Positions 42,345-51,459 of a DNA stretch of 64,000 bases are shown piece after piece (position 1 is the stretch's first letter; every line of letters begins with the position of its first letter). The stretch is from Bacillota bacterium. GTDB taxonomy: Bacteria > Bacillota > Clostridia > Christensenellales > SZUA-584. Where the stretch lies: contig JAEWQS010000081.1 of NCBI GenBank assembly GCA_023399095.1, positions 1-64,000 of the forward strand, read 5' to 3'. The position numbers were made by a program, and so were the translations under genes. A model generated the notes under the pieces. It saw only the letters and a program-made list of their open reading frames with translations. It ran no database searches and was not told the origin of the DNA.

Positions 42345-42412
42345 TCAGGGAATTTCCCTGACAAGCGCGCCGCCCATTCGGGGCGGCGTGGGGTTTGTGG
42401 TATCACAAATCC
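42345..42412. other. Putative origin of transfer (oriT)
   Basis: Three inverted repeats in a row: eight-base arms at 42345-42352/42354-42361, eight-base G/C arms at 42368-42375/42381-42388, and TTTGTG/CACAAA at 42394-42399/42404-42409. They lie in the 170-base gap directly upstream of mobC and the relaxase gene, where oriT is found in related elements. The nick base cannot be fixed from sequence alone. Confidence 0.6.
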
Positions 42413-42484
42413 AGTGCTTGCTGGTAGTAGTGAATCGCTCTTTGCTCCCTGCGCAAAGATGAGGCCGACCAGCCGAAATAGAGA

Positions 42485-42679
42485 TCAGCGCTCCTGATCG
42501 CGGCTTTTCTGCCGGAGCCGGGCTTCAAAGGACACGCCCTGAAAGTGGTCGGCATCGAGGACATATTCCGAATTCCGCCAGTTGTCCGATACCATCTGCT
42601 CAGCTTCAAAGCGGTCTTCTGCATCTACCCCCACGGTCATTCGCAGGGTTTCTGTGATGGTCACGTCGTACTTTGGCAT
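42485..42679 (-). CDS. DpnD/PcfM-like protein
   Basis: A 64-residue protein: Tyr-Asp-Val-Thr-Ile-Thr-Glu-Thr, then Val-Asp-Ala-Glu-Asp-Arg-Phe-Glu-Ala-Glu-Gln-Met-Val and Tyr-Val-Leu-Asp-Ala-Asp-His-Phe. This matches the short DpnD/PcfM family found in conjugative elements. Role unknown. Confidence 0.75.
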   Translation of the reverse strand: MPKYDVTITETLRMTVGVDAEDRFEAEQMVSDNWRNSEYVLDADHFQGVSFEARLRQKSRDQER

Positions 42680-42769
42680 GAGTGTTCACCTCTTTCTTAA
42701 ATTTAGGGGATAAAAACAGGGCGTCCCGTGAAAGGAACACCCTATGTAATGAGGTTTTATAATTCGTTT

Positions 42770-42940
42770 TTATGTGTCGGTATCATTATCCTGATCCGTC
42801 CTGACCTCCCGAAGCGGTGTAACCTGCGGTGGATTCTCCACATATTCATCCTCGCCCTGCTGTTGCGCTGCAACAAGGATATTTACTGCATCCGATACCC
42901 TAGCGGTAAGCGTAAAGTACATCCTTTTATAGTCCGGCAT
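42770..42940 (-). CDS. Small ICE protein (56 aa)
   Basis: Start ATG at 42940 follows GGGAGG at seven bases. The product opens Met-Pro-Asp-Tyr-Lys-Arg-Met-Tyr-Phe-Thr-Leu and has a helix Asp-Ala-Val-Asn-Ile-Leu-Val-Ala-Ala-Gln-Gln. Small proteins with this start are frequent beside the ICE primase gene. Function unknown. Confidence 0.65.
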   Translation of the reverse strand: MPDYKRMYFTLTARVSDAVNILVAAQQQGEDEYVENPPQVTPLREVRTDQDNDTDT

Positions 42941-43038
42941 TGTGTGACCTCCCTCAGTAATATGTATAAGCGGCCGGTAAGAACCAAGCCGCTTACAGCA
43001 TATCTGCGCAGGCGATGGAAGTCCAATGTGCAAAATCC

Positions 43039-44025
43039 CTACCGAACTTTTTCATTTGGCGCAGCGATTGCACTCTCCGGCAAATGGAGCTTCCAGCAAA
43101 GATAGGCGTTGATATCCTTACAGGCGGGAGGCGGACGGTCTGTGGCCTCATATTCCTTGGGCAGCACCGTCATTATGGCCTTGGTCGCCATACGCCCCGC
43201 GTAGTCGTTATCCAGATGCAGCAGGACGCTTTTCACCTGCGGGTAATCCTCTAAAAAACGGGTAAGGGCAGAGGGAACCTTGCTTTTTGAAATATTCTTC
43301 TGCGGCTGATAGACGCCAGCGAGGGAAAGCAGGTTTTCCGTGGAATAGTCCTTGCCGCTCATTTTCATAAGGGTGGCATATGAAAGCAAATCCACGGCGC
43401 TTTCAAATAGATGGACGGAATCGCTCGGCTCCAGTGCTGGCAGTGCAAACGAGTAATGCTTGTCGCTGCCGGTTGCTTCGCCCTTGAAATCACCGTTGAT
43501 TCCGCGCAGTGCGGCGTATTTTTGCTGTCCCTGCGCATCAAATCCCACAAACACAGCGTTTATATATATCTTGCCGCCGGGCTCCGACTCGTTGCGGCTC
43601 TCGTAAATACGCCCGTCGGCGATGCACGCGTGAATAAGCCCTCTGTCGATACCCCGGCGAACCAGATATTGCTCCACTTCATCCGTATATGGATTAGGTT
43701 CAGGCAAAAGGAGGGGTTTGGGCTTTTGTTCCTTTTGAGATACAAAAACGGGCGATGTGCTTGCCGCCCGTCCCATGATCTGTTCCACCGCATCCGTAAA
43801 GGAAAGCTCCCGCACCTTGATCAGATAATCGAGAGCGGATCTGCCTCCGACGCCCCGGCTCCACCAAAACCATTTGCCGTTGGAGATTTTCAGGCTGTCA
43901 TGGCTGCGCGTGCAGTAGGTGCTGCCGGAGAAATGCACCAGCTCATGCGGTTCGTAATTCTGGAGGTAGGTCAGAAGGTCCATTCGCTTGGCTTCTAAGA
44001 TCACCTCTGGGTCGATATATGGCAT
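43039..44025 (-). CDS. DUF3991/toprim primase-like protein
   Basis: A 328-residue protein. The N-terminal part has a CHC2-like finger (Tyr-Cys-Thr-Arg-Ser-His-Asp-Ser-Leu-Lys-Ile, Trp-Phe-Trp-Trp-Ser) with Gly-Gly-Arg-Ser-Ala-Leu-Asp-Tyr-Leu. The C-terminal part is toprim-like, with a conserved Glu in Leu-Phe-Glu-Ser-Ala-Val-Asp-Leu-Leu-Ser and Leu-Asp-Asn-Asp-Tyr-Ala-Gly. It probably makes primers for the transferred strand. Confidence 0.8.
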   Translation of the reverse strand: MPYIDPEVILEAKRMDLLTYLQNYEPHELVHFSGSTYCTRSHDSLKISNGKWFWWSRGVGGRSALDYLIKVRELSFTDAVEQIMGRAASTSPVFVSQKEQKPKPLLLPEPNPYTDEVEQYLVRRGIDRGLIHACIADGRIYESRNESEPGGKIYINAVFVGFDAQGQQKYAALRGINGDFKGEATGSDKHYSFALPALEPSDSVHLFESAVDLLSYATLMKMSGKDYSTENLLSLAGVYQPQKNISKSKVPSALTRFLEDYPQVKSVLLHLDNDYAGRMATKAIMTVLPKEYEATDRPPPACKDINAYLCWKLHLPESAIAAPNEKVR

Positions 44026-44045
44026 GCTTTCACCTCCGGAAATAG

Positions 44046-44084
44046 AAAAAGCCGACTGATTTCCACGGGGAAAACCAAACGGCT
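44046..44084 (-). terminator. Terminator after hsdM
   Basis: Outer arms AGCCG/CGGCT and an inner pairing enclose a short loop; five T follow on the minus strand. It is 40 bases after the hsdM stop and would end the restriction operon before the primase gene. Confidence 0.5.
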
Positions 44085-44123
44085 ATGTAGCAATACTTCT
44101 GTTTTATCTTAAAAATAAGAATG

Positions 44124-45872
44124 TTACAACAATTCAGATAACCCTAATTCCTTCAAGAACTGATTATGCTTAGCCTTTGCCCTTTTTATAGTTTCTTCAG
44201 TTTCATCAAGATTCTTTTTCACTTCCGCAAGATCAACAATTTCTTCTTCCGCAGCTGTACTCACATATCTTGATATGTTGAGATTGAAACCGTTCTTTTC
44301 AATCTCTTCCATTGACACGCGGCGAGAATATTTTTTATCGTCCTCTTTACGAAACTGATAGGTATCAACAATCTTGTCGATATGCTCAGGTAACAAGACA
44401 TTTTGACGTTTACCTTTTTCAAAGTATTCGCTCGCATTAATAAACAACACGTCGTCGAATTTTTTGCACTTTTTAAGTACAAGAATGCAAACCGGAATGC
44501 CTGTTGAGAAAAAGAGATTTACGGGCAACCCAATAATAGTGTCGATATTCCCATCTTTGAGTAGCTTTGTTCTGATTTTTTCTTCTGAGCCACCACGGAA
44601 CAAAACACCATGAGGTAAAATAATTGCCATTGTGCCTTCGTCACTCAAAAAGTGAAATCCATGTAACAAGAAGGCAAAATCAGCCGCAGATTTTGGGGCA
44701 AGTCCATAGCTTTTAAAGCGGAAATCCTCAGCCAGTGTATCGTTAGGCTCCCAGCGGTAGCTGAAAGGAGGATTTGCAACGACTGCATCACATTTCAATT
44801 TTTTTGCCGGGTTCATCTCGTTTAAGATATCCCAGTCATTTAACAGTGAGTCTCCGTGAAAGATTTGAAACTCAGAATCCTTAAATCCATGAAGAAGCAT
44901 GTTCATGCGCGCAAGGTTATAAGTTGTTATGTTTTTTTCTTGCCCATATATCTGGCTAATGCTGTTTGGTTCAAGATGCTTTTTAACATTAATTAACAGC
45001 GAAGCTGAACCACAAGCAAAGTCCAACAAATTATTAATATATGGTTTTTTGCCTGCACTGGGATTTTGGCTGTCAAGTATAACAATGCGTGACAGGATGG
45101 TAGAGATCTGCTGGGGAGTATAAAACTCTCCGGCTTTTTTGCCTGAGCCTGCCGCAAATTGGCCAATCAAGTATTCATAAGCATTTCCTAAAAGATCGGT
45201 TTCGTTTGAAAATTCAGAAAGCCCTTCGGCAATTTCAGTTATGATTGTACACAGCATTGCATTTCGCGCTGAATAGTTTTTCCCAAGCTTGTCAGAGTCG
45301 AGATTGACCTCGGAGAACAGGCCCTGAAATGCGCTATCAAAGGACTCATTTTCTATATACTTGAATCCCTGTTGCAGGATTTTTAATAAATCGCTGCTTT
45401 GTGTTCTCGCCAACCCATATATATTGCTCCATAAAAAGTCCGGTTGAATTACATAGTGTACCTTACGGCGCATTTGCTTTTCGAAAATCGCCACATCATC
45501 CTTGTTTTTTGCATACCAAACAGCAAGGGGTGTCGCCTTCTTTTTCTCTTTTGGCTTGAAATAATCTTGTTCTCCTAATTTTTTAGCAAACTCATTTAGA
45601 AAAGCTGCTCCTGGAATATTATTGGACTTTGCAGTATCCTTGTCCTCGTTCTGTTTTCTTTCAGCAGAATCATTAATTAAATCAGCTTCGCATTGCTCGT
45701 AGTCTTTACCAAGCTCTTTCTTTGCAGCCTCCTCATAGTTATCAGAGAGGTAGCGCAAGAAGAGAAAAGACAACATATAATCGCGGAAGTCATCGGGATT
45801 CATGGCCCCGCGCAGTTTGTCGGCTATGGCCCATAGGGTTGCCCCTAATTGTTTTTGTTGCTTGTCATTCAT
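44124..45872 (-). CDS. hsdM: Type I restriction methyltransferase HsdM
   Basis: A 582-residue protein with an N-terminal HsdM helical domain, the SAM-binding Phe-Ala-Cys-Gly-Ser-Ala-Ser-Leu near residue 290, and the catalytic Asn-Pro-Pro-Phe near residue 365, so it methylates adenine N6. It works with HsdS. The ATG at 45872 lies inside the end of the PrrC-like gene. Base composition of the operon is clearly A/T-richer than the flanking ICE genes. Confidence 0.92.
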   Translation of the reverse strand: MNDKQQKQLGATLWAIADKLRGAMNPDDFRDYMLSFLFLRYLSDNYEEAAKKELGKDYEQCEADLINDSAERKQNEDKDTAKSNNIPGAAFLNEFAKKLGEQDYFKPKEKKKATPLAVWYAKNKDDVAIFEKQMRRKVHYVIQPDFLWSNIYGLARTQSSDLLKILQQGFKYIENESFDSAFQGLFSEVNLDSDKLGKNYSARNAMLCTIITEIAEGLSEFSNETDLLGNAYEYLIGQFAAGSGKKAGEFYTPQQISTILSRIVILDSQNPSAGKKPYINNLLDFACGSASLLINVKKHLEPNSISQIYGQEKNITTYNLARMNMLLHGFKDSEFQIFHGDSLLNDWDILNEMNPAKKLKCDAVVANPPFSYRWEPNDTLAEDFRFKSYGLAPKSAADFAFLLHGFHFLSDEGTMAIILPHGVLFRGGSEEKIRTKLLKDGNIDTIIGLPVNLFFSTGIPVCILVLKKCKKFDDVLFINASEYFEKGKRQNVLLPEHIDKIVDTYQFRKEDDKKYSRRVSMEEIEKNGFNLNISRYVSTAAEEEIVDLAEVKKNLDETEETIKRAKAKHNQFLKELGLSELL

Positions 45873-46977
45873 CGTTACCACCACCTGTATGTAATACAAA
45901 ATTATATTTGTTTTGAAGTCTATTAAACACGTTTAGGAAAAGCTCTTCGTTATCGGGTACCAGTTCTTTCGCCTCGTATCGAAAAACAGTTTTATGGGAC
46001 AATGTATTTACTATTCGGGCTACATCATCGGTATCCTCTATTCCGATTTGCTCAAGCACATATGATATTCGCCCAACACCAAGAAATGAAGCAACGTTTT
46101 CTAAGACTTGTCTTAATATTGCGAAATGATACGCATATAATTGTTTATCGTTTATCGCAAGCTGTAACATTTGCAGTAACTCAAGATGATAAAGAAAAAC
46201 ATCTTTTCTGCAATCCAACAATAACAGCTCATTCGTCGTGCTTTTTAATATATATAATTGTGTAAGTTTTTTATATGAAGATGCTTTTTCACCCTTCGTC
46301 AGCCAGTCTGAAAGAACAGAGAAAAAACCTACATGGTGAGTGGTAATAATTATTTTTCTATTTTCACAATGCTCATCAATTAAATCCATAATTGTTGACG
46401 CTGTCACAAAGATGTTATGATCATCTAAACTTGAAACAGGATCATCAATAAAAAAGTGAGTGTTTTGCTCGCCGGCCCATCCCTGAATATCAAACATCGC
46501 AAGAAATAGGCACCATATAAAAATTTGTTGCTCACCGCGAGAGATTTTTATAGCTGCTGGCTCTTCTTCGCCTTCTGTTTGTGGATAAAAACTTATCGAT
46601 TCAATCCCAAGCGAAATATCAGTGTGATAATTAAATGTAAAATCAAACTTTGGTTTATATGCCGCGAGCTTTTCTCTAAGCTTTTCTTCATCTAATGCTG
46701 AATGATACTGATTTAAACTCGAATGCATGACATCCAGTTTTATCGGAGAGCCCCCATTTTCTGTATCGTTATCCCAAATAAACAAATCCTCACTATACGC
46801 ATTATAATAAACACCGGAATGATTTCCGTTGTTCAGTTCTTTGGTAATATTCTTGTATTCAACTGAAAACCGTGTTTTGCCTGTTCCATTAAAAGCAAAT
46901 ACTAAAATAATATTTTTCCCTGATTCAACGAGCTGCCTCGCCAAAGCTTTTACATTTTCATCTGAAACAGCACTCAT
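45865..46977 (-). CDS. PrrC-like AAA ATPase, probable anticodon nuclease
   Basis: A 370-residue protein with Walker A Asn-Gly-Thr-Gly-Lys-Thr (30-35), an ABC-type signature Ser-Arg-Gly-Glu-Gln (146-150), and Walker B Phe-Phe-Ile-Asp-Asp-Pro-Val-Ser-Ser-Leu-Asp (175-185), the wording found in PrrC/RloC ATPases. The C-terminal part has Arg289-x3-Glu293 and His328 in Leu-Ser-His-Lys. PrrC's nuclease triad is Arg, Glu four residues later, and His 32 residues after that; here the second spacing is 35. PrrC is kept silent by its partner type I enzyme and cuts tRNA-Lys when phage inactivate it. Placement between hsdS and hsdM, overlapping both, fits a guard of the complex. The nuclease assignment is by motif and context only. 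Confidence 0.65.
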   Translation of the reverse strand: MSAVSDENVKALARQLVESGKNIILVFAFNGTGKTRFSVEYKNITKELNNGNHSGVYYNAYSEDLFIWDNDTENGGSPIKLDVMHSSLNQYHSALDEEKLREKLAAYKPKFDFTFNYHTDISLGIESISFYPQTEGEEEPAAIKISRGEQQIFIWCLFLAMFDIQGWAGEQNTHFFIDDPVSSLDDHNIFVTASTIMDLIDEHCENRKIIITTHHVGFFSVLSDWLTKGEKASSYKKLTQLYILKSTTNELLLLDCRKDVFLYHLELLQMLQLAINDKQLYAYHFAILRQVLENVASFLGVGRISYVLEQIGIEDTDDVARIVNTLSHKTVFRYEAKELVPDNEELFLNVFNRLQNKYNFVLHTGGGNDE

Positions 46978-48242
46978 TCGCCTACCCCCTCAATAGAAGG
47001 AAACAGCCCTTGCATCAAGCCTTTTTTGTGCAGTCTTAACGCTTCGATTTTTTCGGATTGTGCAGTTATCAATACGTCGAGATTGAGAAATAAATTGCCG
47101 ATGGCGGTTTGCTCCCTAATACTCTTTGTGAAGGCAATAGGTAAATCCTTAACTATGCCCAAGCTCAAATTAGCTTGCCCGCCTTCATTGGCAGACAAGC
47201 GAATTGATTTGTAGTTTTTAACGAGTTGATAATAAACGAAAGCATTGTTTATTCCTTGATTAACCACAATATTTGCATTGGCTTGATTGGTGGCGGCCTC
47301 AATGCCAAGAATAGCTACTTGTCCTCTTGTTTTTCCTTGCCCATACATAGCCATGAGGATTGTGCCAACTGGCATTATTTTAGCGGAGGAATTACTTAAC
47401 CCTGACGTGCTTATATGTTCAGCGGTTTCTAAAATAAGTGAATAGTTGACTTCGGCTGTTGTAGCCCACGGAATATCGCCATTCCAATAACTGCATATAT
47501 CTCTACTTGGTGTTCCACCAGAAGAAATATCCGCTACCTCACCCAACTTCCGCTGCTCCCAAGCGTTAGCAAAACCTTTGAGACGAATCTCGGGTGCCAC
47601 TACACCCTCGGCGGGGAACAGTTTCTGCATAAGCCCTTTTTTGTGCGTTTTGAGAGCCTCAAGCTTTTTGCTTTCTGCTGCGATGAGGTCATCAAGGGAA
47701 GAAAGGCAATCGGCGACTTTTTGTTGCTCGGCTTTGTCTTTTGGGGTAGGCAAAATGATGCTAAAAAAATCTGATGGATTAATATTTAAGAGCCCATCCA
47801 TTCTTGCACCACTCGTGATGAACTTCATTAACTGCTTACCGTGAAAGTTGTTTTCAAAATACCCTTTGTAAAAATCCGATACATAGTTTGTATTAAAACG
47901 AAAACTGATAAAAGCATTTGGTGAAGCGGCTTCGTCATACTCTTTAAGCTCATATATACAGCCTTGCGAAAACTTCTTTGAATTACCTTTGTTGTAAGAA
48001 AAGTCTCCTTTTTTTAAGAGAATATAGTTTTCATATTGCTTGCCAGAAATATCACGACTGAATTTTTCGGCTTGCGAAACAAAGCCCACTCCCGCCGAAA
48101 TGCTCAAGGTCGTGAGTTGCTTGTCACCGACTTTCTCTGTAAGTCTGTCTGCTATTTCACCAAGTTTATATGCTTGCCATTCACCGGTCGACACAAATTC
48201 CGGGAACCGTAGCCTCGGCAGCAAAGCTGTTTTCTTATTCAT
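46974..48242 (-). CDS. hsdS: Type I specificity subunit HsdS
   Basis: A 422-residue protein with two target recognition domains, each followed by a helical spacer ending in Glu-Ala-Leu-x-x-His-Lys-Lys-Gly-Leu-Met-Gln. It decides the bipartite recognition site. The start lies inside the end of hsdR and its stop overlaps the PrrC-like start, so the operon is translated as a unit. Full length, no break. Confidence 0.92.
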   Translation of the reverse strand: MNKKTALLPRLRFPEFVSTGEWQAYKLGEIADRLTEKVGDKQLTTLSISAGVGFVSQAEKFSRDISGKQYENYILLKKGDFSYNKGNSKKFSQGCIYELKEYDEAASPNAFISFRFNTNYVSDFYKGYFENNFHGKQLMKFITSGARMDGLLNINPSDFFSIILPTPKDKAEQQKVADCLSSLDDLIAAESKKLEALKTHKKGLMQKLFPAEGVVAPEIRLKGFANAWEQRKLGEVADISSGGTPSRDICSYWNGDIPWATTAEVNYSLILETAEHISTSGLSNSSAKIMPVGTILMAMYGQGKTRGQVAILGIEAATNQANANIVVNQGINNAFVYYQLVKNYKSIRLSANEGGQANLSLGIVKDLPIAFTKSIREQTAIGNLFLNLDVLITAQSEKIEALRLHKKGLMQGLFPSIEGVGE

Positions 48243-51200
48243 ATGCATTCAACCCCGCAATCACACGTCCGCCTGCAAGCTTTTTCAGCAGTGGGATCAG
48301 GTCATCCATCAGTTCGAGTTCTTTCTTTGTCCGGTCTCTCCATGTAAGATTTAAAGGAGCCAGTAAATCACTCAGCTTTTCGCCGTCAAAGATCATACGC
48401 CCCATAATTACATCCACAAAGGCTTGCAGCGATGCAGGCGGTAAACCATGCTTGTCGGCGAGCGATGCCATCTCTTTCGCTGCTTTTTCATCTTTAAATA
48501 TTCGATAGCCATCTTTTATTGCCTTTTCGTCCAAGCCTTTTCCGGCTTCCAGCGTATTGATATACGCAATAATATCATCGCGCTCATCCATCATGTTTGA
48601 ATTTGAGCTAAGCAGACCAATGAGCTGTTCGCGGCTCATTTTTTCTTTCATAGGCACATCAGGTCGCGTATATTTTGAAATCAAAGACATGATATAATCA
48701 TAATCAATTACGGCAGAGGAAAACAGAACAAACTCGAAATCGAGCTGTTCAATAGCAGGGTCCTTGTCTTCGATATCCTTGCCTTGCTGCGCTTTTAACT
48801 GTTGGGCGGTCTCTATATAGACACCGCGGAAAGCACGCAAAGTGTCCTCCGGCAATAGCTCTTCAATCTTTGCTACTTGATCTTCTTTGATATCGGTATA
48901 TTGGTCAAGCTGCGTTTTGAGGCGCTGGACCTCTTTGAATTTATTGATAAATTCGCTTCGTGCGGCGTCCCCTTTAAGATTGCTCACTTGCTCAGGCTTG
49001 CACTCTAAGCCCTGCGATTCCATAAACTTTTCAAGCTCGGTAACTGCTTTGCCCAGTTTTTCAACGACTACGGGAGCTGGGTCAACAAGCCAAATTTCTT
49101 TTGCCCTTGCGCGGTTTTCTTGGCCAGAGAATAATGCAATGGCTTCATCAACATCTTTTTCTTGTCCTCTAAAGTCAAGAATATTTCCATATGGCTTTGT
49201 GTCGTTTAGAATGCGGTTCGTTCTTGAAAACGCTTGAATCAAACCGTGCTGCTTTAAGTTCTTATCAACATACAAGGTATTAAGATATTTCGAATCAAAC
49301 CCGGTTAGAAGCATATCTACCACAATTGTTACGTCGATTTTGTTTTTGCGGGGATAGTCTGAGTTTGGGTATTTTTGGTCTTTGATGCGTTGTTGTACAT
49401 CCTGATAATACAAATCAAATTCATTAATATTGTGACTTGTACCATACATCAAGTTATAGTTATCCATAATGCTTTTAAGGGCCGCTTTCTTCTTCTCCGG
49501 TTCTTTTTCATTATCGGCTTTTTCCTGCTGTAAATCTTCTTGCAGTTGCTTGACATCCTTGTTCCCTTCGGCTGGCGGGGAAAACACGCAGGCGATATTC
49601 AGCGGCACAAAGTTCTCGCCCTCGGTCTTGCGGCGTTCGTCCTGCAACGATTTAAAGAGTTCAAAATACTCAATTGCATCGTTGATAGAAGCCGTCGCAA
49701 AAATGGCATTATACCGTCTACCGTTGGTAGCGGCGTCATGCTTCGAAATTATCGCTTCAACGACCGCTTTTTTACTAAGAAAGTCTGGAGCTTTTGCAGC
49801 TTTTTTTACGTCCTCCGGCTTAAAATAGTCAATGTGAAAGCGGAGCACATTGCGGTCATCAATGGCATTTGTAATTGTATAGGCATGCAGCTCCTTTTGA
49901 AAAACATCTTCCGTTGTTACATAAGAGCCAACTGTACCATCAATTTTTTTGTAGGTAGCATTATCTTCAAATATTGGCGTTCCGGTAAAGCCAAAAAGCT
50001 GTGCCTTTGGAAAGAAATTTTTTATAGCCTCGTGATTATCGCCAAACTGAGAGCGGTGGCATTCGTCAAAAATAATGACTATACGCTTGTTAGCAAGCTT
50101 TGCTAAACGGTCTTTATAGGTCAATTCGCCCCTCTTCTTTTTTTCCTGATTGCGTTTGCTATCTTCATCAAGAGCGAGGCCAAGCTTTTGAATTGTCGTA
50201 ACAATAACTTTGTCACGATAATCATCGGAAGTAAGGCGTTTTACTAAGCTTTCTGTATTGGTATTCTCTTCAACACAGCCTTCCTGAAATTTATTAAACT
50301 CCAAGCGTGTCTGCCTATCAAGGTCTTTTCGATCAACAACGAATAAGCATTTTTCTATTTCAGGATTGTCCTTCAATAGCGTTGATGCCTTAAATGATGT
50401 AAGTGTTTTTCCGCTTCCAGTTGTATGCCAGATGTAGCCGTTACCGCGATTCTGGTCGATGCAGTCCACAATGGCCTTAACGGCATAAATCTGATAAGGA
50501 CGCATAATCATCAGTCTTTGCTCACTAACAACAAGCACCATATAGCGACTTATCAGTTGCCCAAGAGTGCATTTTGGTAAGAATTTCTCAGTGAAATCAT
50601 GAAGATGCGTGATCTTATTGTTGTTTTCGTCTGCCATTTGATAGATTGGCAAAAAGCGCTCGTCTGAATTGAAACAAAAATGCTCCTTAGGATTATTTGC
50701 AAAATAATACGTATTGCTCCCATTACTCACAATAAAGAGCTGCATAAAACAAAGCAATGAATTTGTATAACCATTACCCGGATCATTTTTATATTCTACA
50801 ATTTGTTCCATTGCCCTTTTTGGTGTAATTTGAAGTGTTTTAAGTTCCACCTGAACAACGGGGACTCCGTTAATGAGTATAATGACATCATAACGATGAT
50901 TGCTGTTTTCTGTGTTAATGCGCAGTTGATTTATAACTTCAAATTCATTTTTGCACCAGTCTTTGATATTGACAAGCGTGTATTGAAGCGGCGTATCGTC
51001 ATCACGTTTAAAAGTGTTTATTTCGCGCAACGTTTTAGCCGCAGTAAACACATCAGATGAAATAATTCCATCTTTAAGGCGTGCGAATTCAGAGTCACTT
51101 AAGTTCACTCTATTAAGTCTTTGAAAATGCGCCCTAAAATTAGCTTCCAGAGAAGCTTTGTCCCGAATGTCATCTCGGCATGTGTATTTAAGATCCTTAA

Positions 51201-51243
51201 GCTTATTGATAAAAGATTCTTCAATTTGCTTTTCAGATATCAT
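48235..51243 (-). CDS. hsdR: Type I restriction subunit HsdR
   Basis: About 1002 residues. An N-terminal nuclease domain (Asp..Gln-Val-Glu-Leu-Lys near residue 135) is followed by helicase motifs: Thr-Thr-Gly-Ser-Gly-Lys-Thr at about 271 and Asp-Glu-Cys-His at about 398. It translocates DNA and cuts unmethylated DNA. AAAGG sits nine bases before the ATG at 51243; an ATG two codons earlier is too close to it. First gene of the operon; a promoter is likely in the A/T-rich 200 bases upstream. Confidence 0.92.
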   Translation of the reverse strand: MISEKQIEESFINKLKDLKYTCRDDIRDKASLEANFRAHFQRLNRVNLSDSEFARLKDGIISSDVFTAAKTLREINTFKRDDDTPLQYTLVNIKDWCKNEFEVINQLRINTENSNHRYDVIILINGVPVVQVELKTLQITPKRAMEQIVEYKNDPGNGYTNSLLCFMQLFIVSNGSNTYYFANNPKEHFCFNSDERFLPIYQMADENNNKITHLHDFTEKFLPKCTLGQLISRYMVLVVSEQRLMIMRPYQIYAVKAIVDCIDQNRGNGYIWHTTGSGKTLTSFKASTLLKDNPEIEKCLFVVDRKDLDRQTRLEFNKFQEGCVEENTNTESLVKRLTSDDYRDKVIVTTIQKLGLALDEDSKRNQEKKKRGELTYKDRLAKLANKRIVIIFDECHRSQFGDNHEAIKNFFPKAQLFGFTGTPIFEDNATYKKIDGTVGSYVTTEDVFQKELHAYTITNAIDDRNVLRFHIDYFKPEDVKKAAKAPDFLSKKAVVEAIISKHDAATNGRRYNAIFATASINDAIEYFELFKSLQDERRKTEGENFVPLNIACVFSPPAEGNKDVKQLQEDLQQEKADNEKEPEKKKAALKSIMDNYNLMYGTSHNINEFDLYYQDVQQRIKDQKYPNSDYPRKNKIDVTIVVDMLLTGFDSKYLNTLYVDKNLKQHGLIQAFSRTNRILNDTKPYGNILDFRGQEKDVDEAIALFSGQENRARAKEIWLVDPAPVVVEKLGKAVTELEKFMESQGLECKPEQVSNLKGDAARSEFINKFKEVQRLKTQLDQYTDIKEDQVAKIEELLPEDTLRAFRGVYIETAQQLKAQQGKDIEDKDPAIEQLDFEFVLFSSAVIDYDYIMSLISKYTRPDVPMKEKMSREQLIGLLSSNSNMMDERDDIIAYINTLEAGKGLDEKAIKDGYRIFKDEKAAKEMASLADKHGLPPASLQAFVDVIMGRMIFDGEKLSDLLAPLNLTWRDRTKKELELMDDLIPLLKKLAGGRVIAGLNAYE

Positions 51244-51459
51244 TAACATACACCTTTCAATACTTTATATTTTGTTATCCCGCGGCCACTCATATAGCAA
51301 ACTAATGATGGCAAAATCAATTTCAATAGGTGACATCGCTTGCTGTAATGAGCTTTCATTAACTATTCACTCATACACTTTTTTATAATAACACAGAAAA
51401 CAATGGACATCTACAAATACAATATTATTGGCTAGTTAATCAACAATTTCAACGTCATA

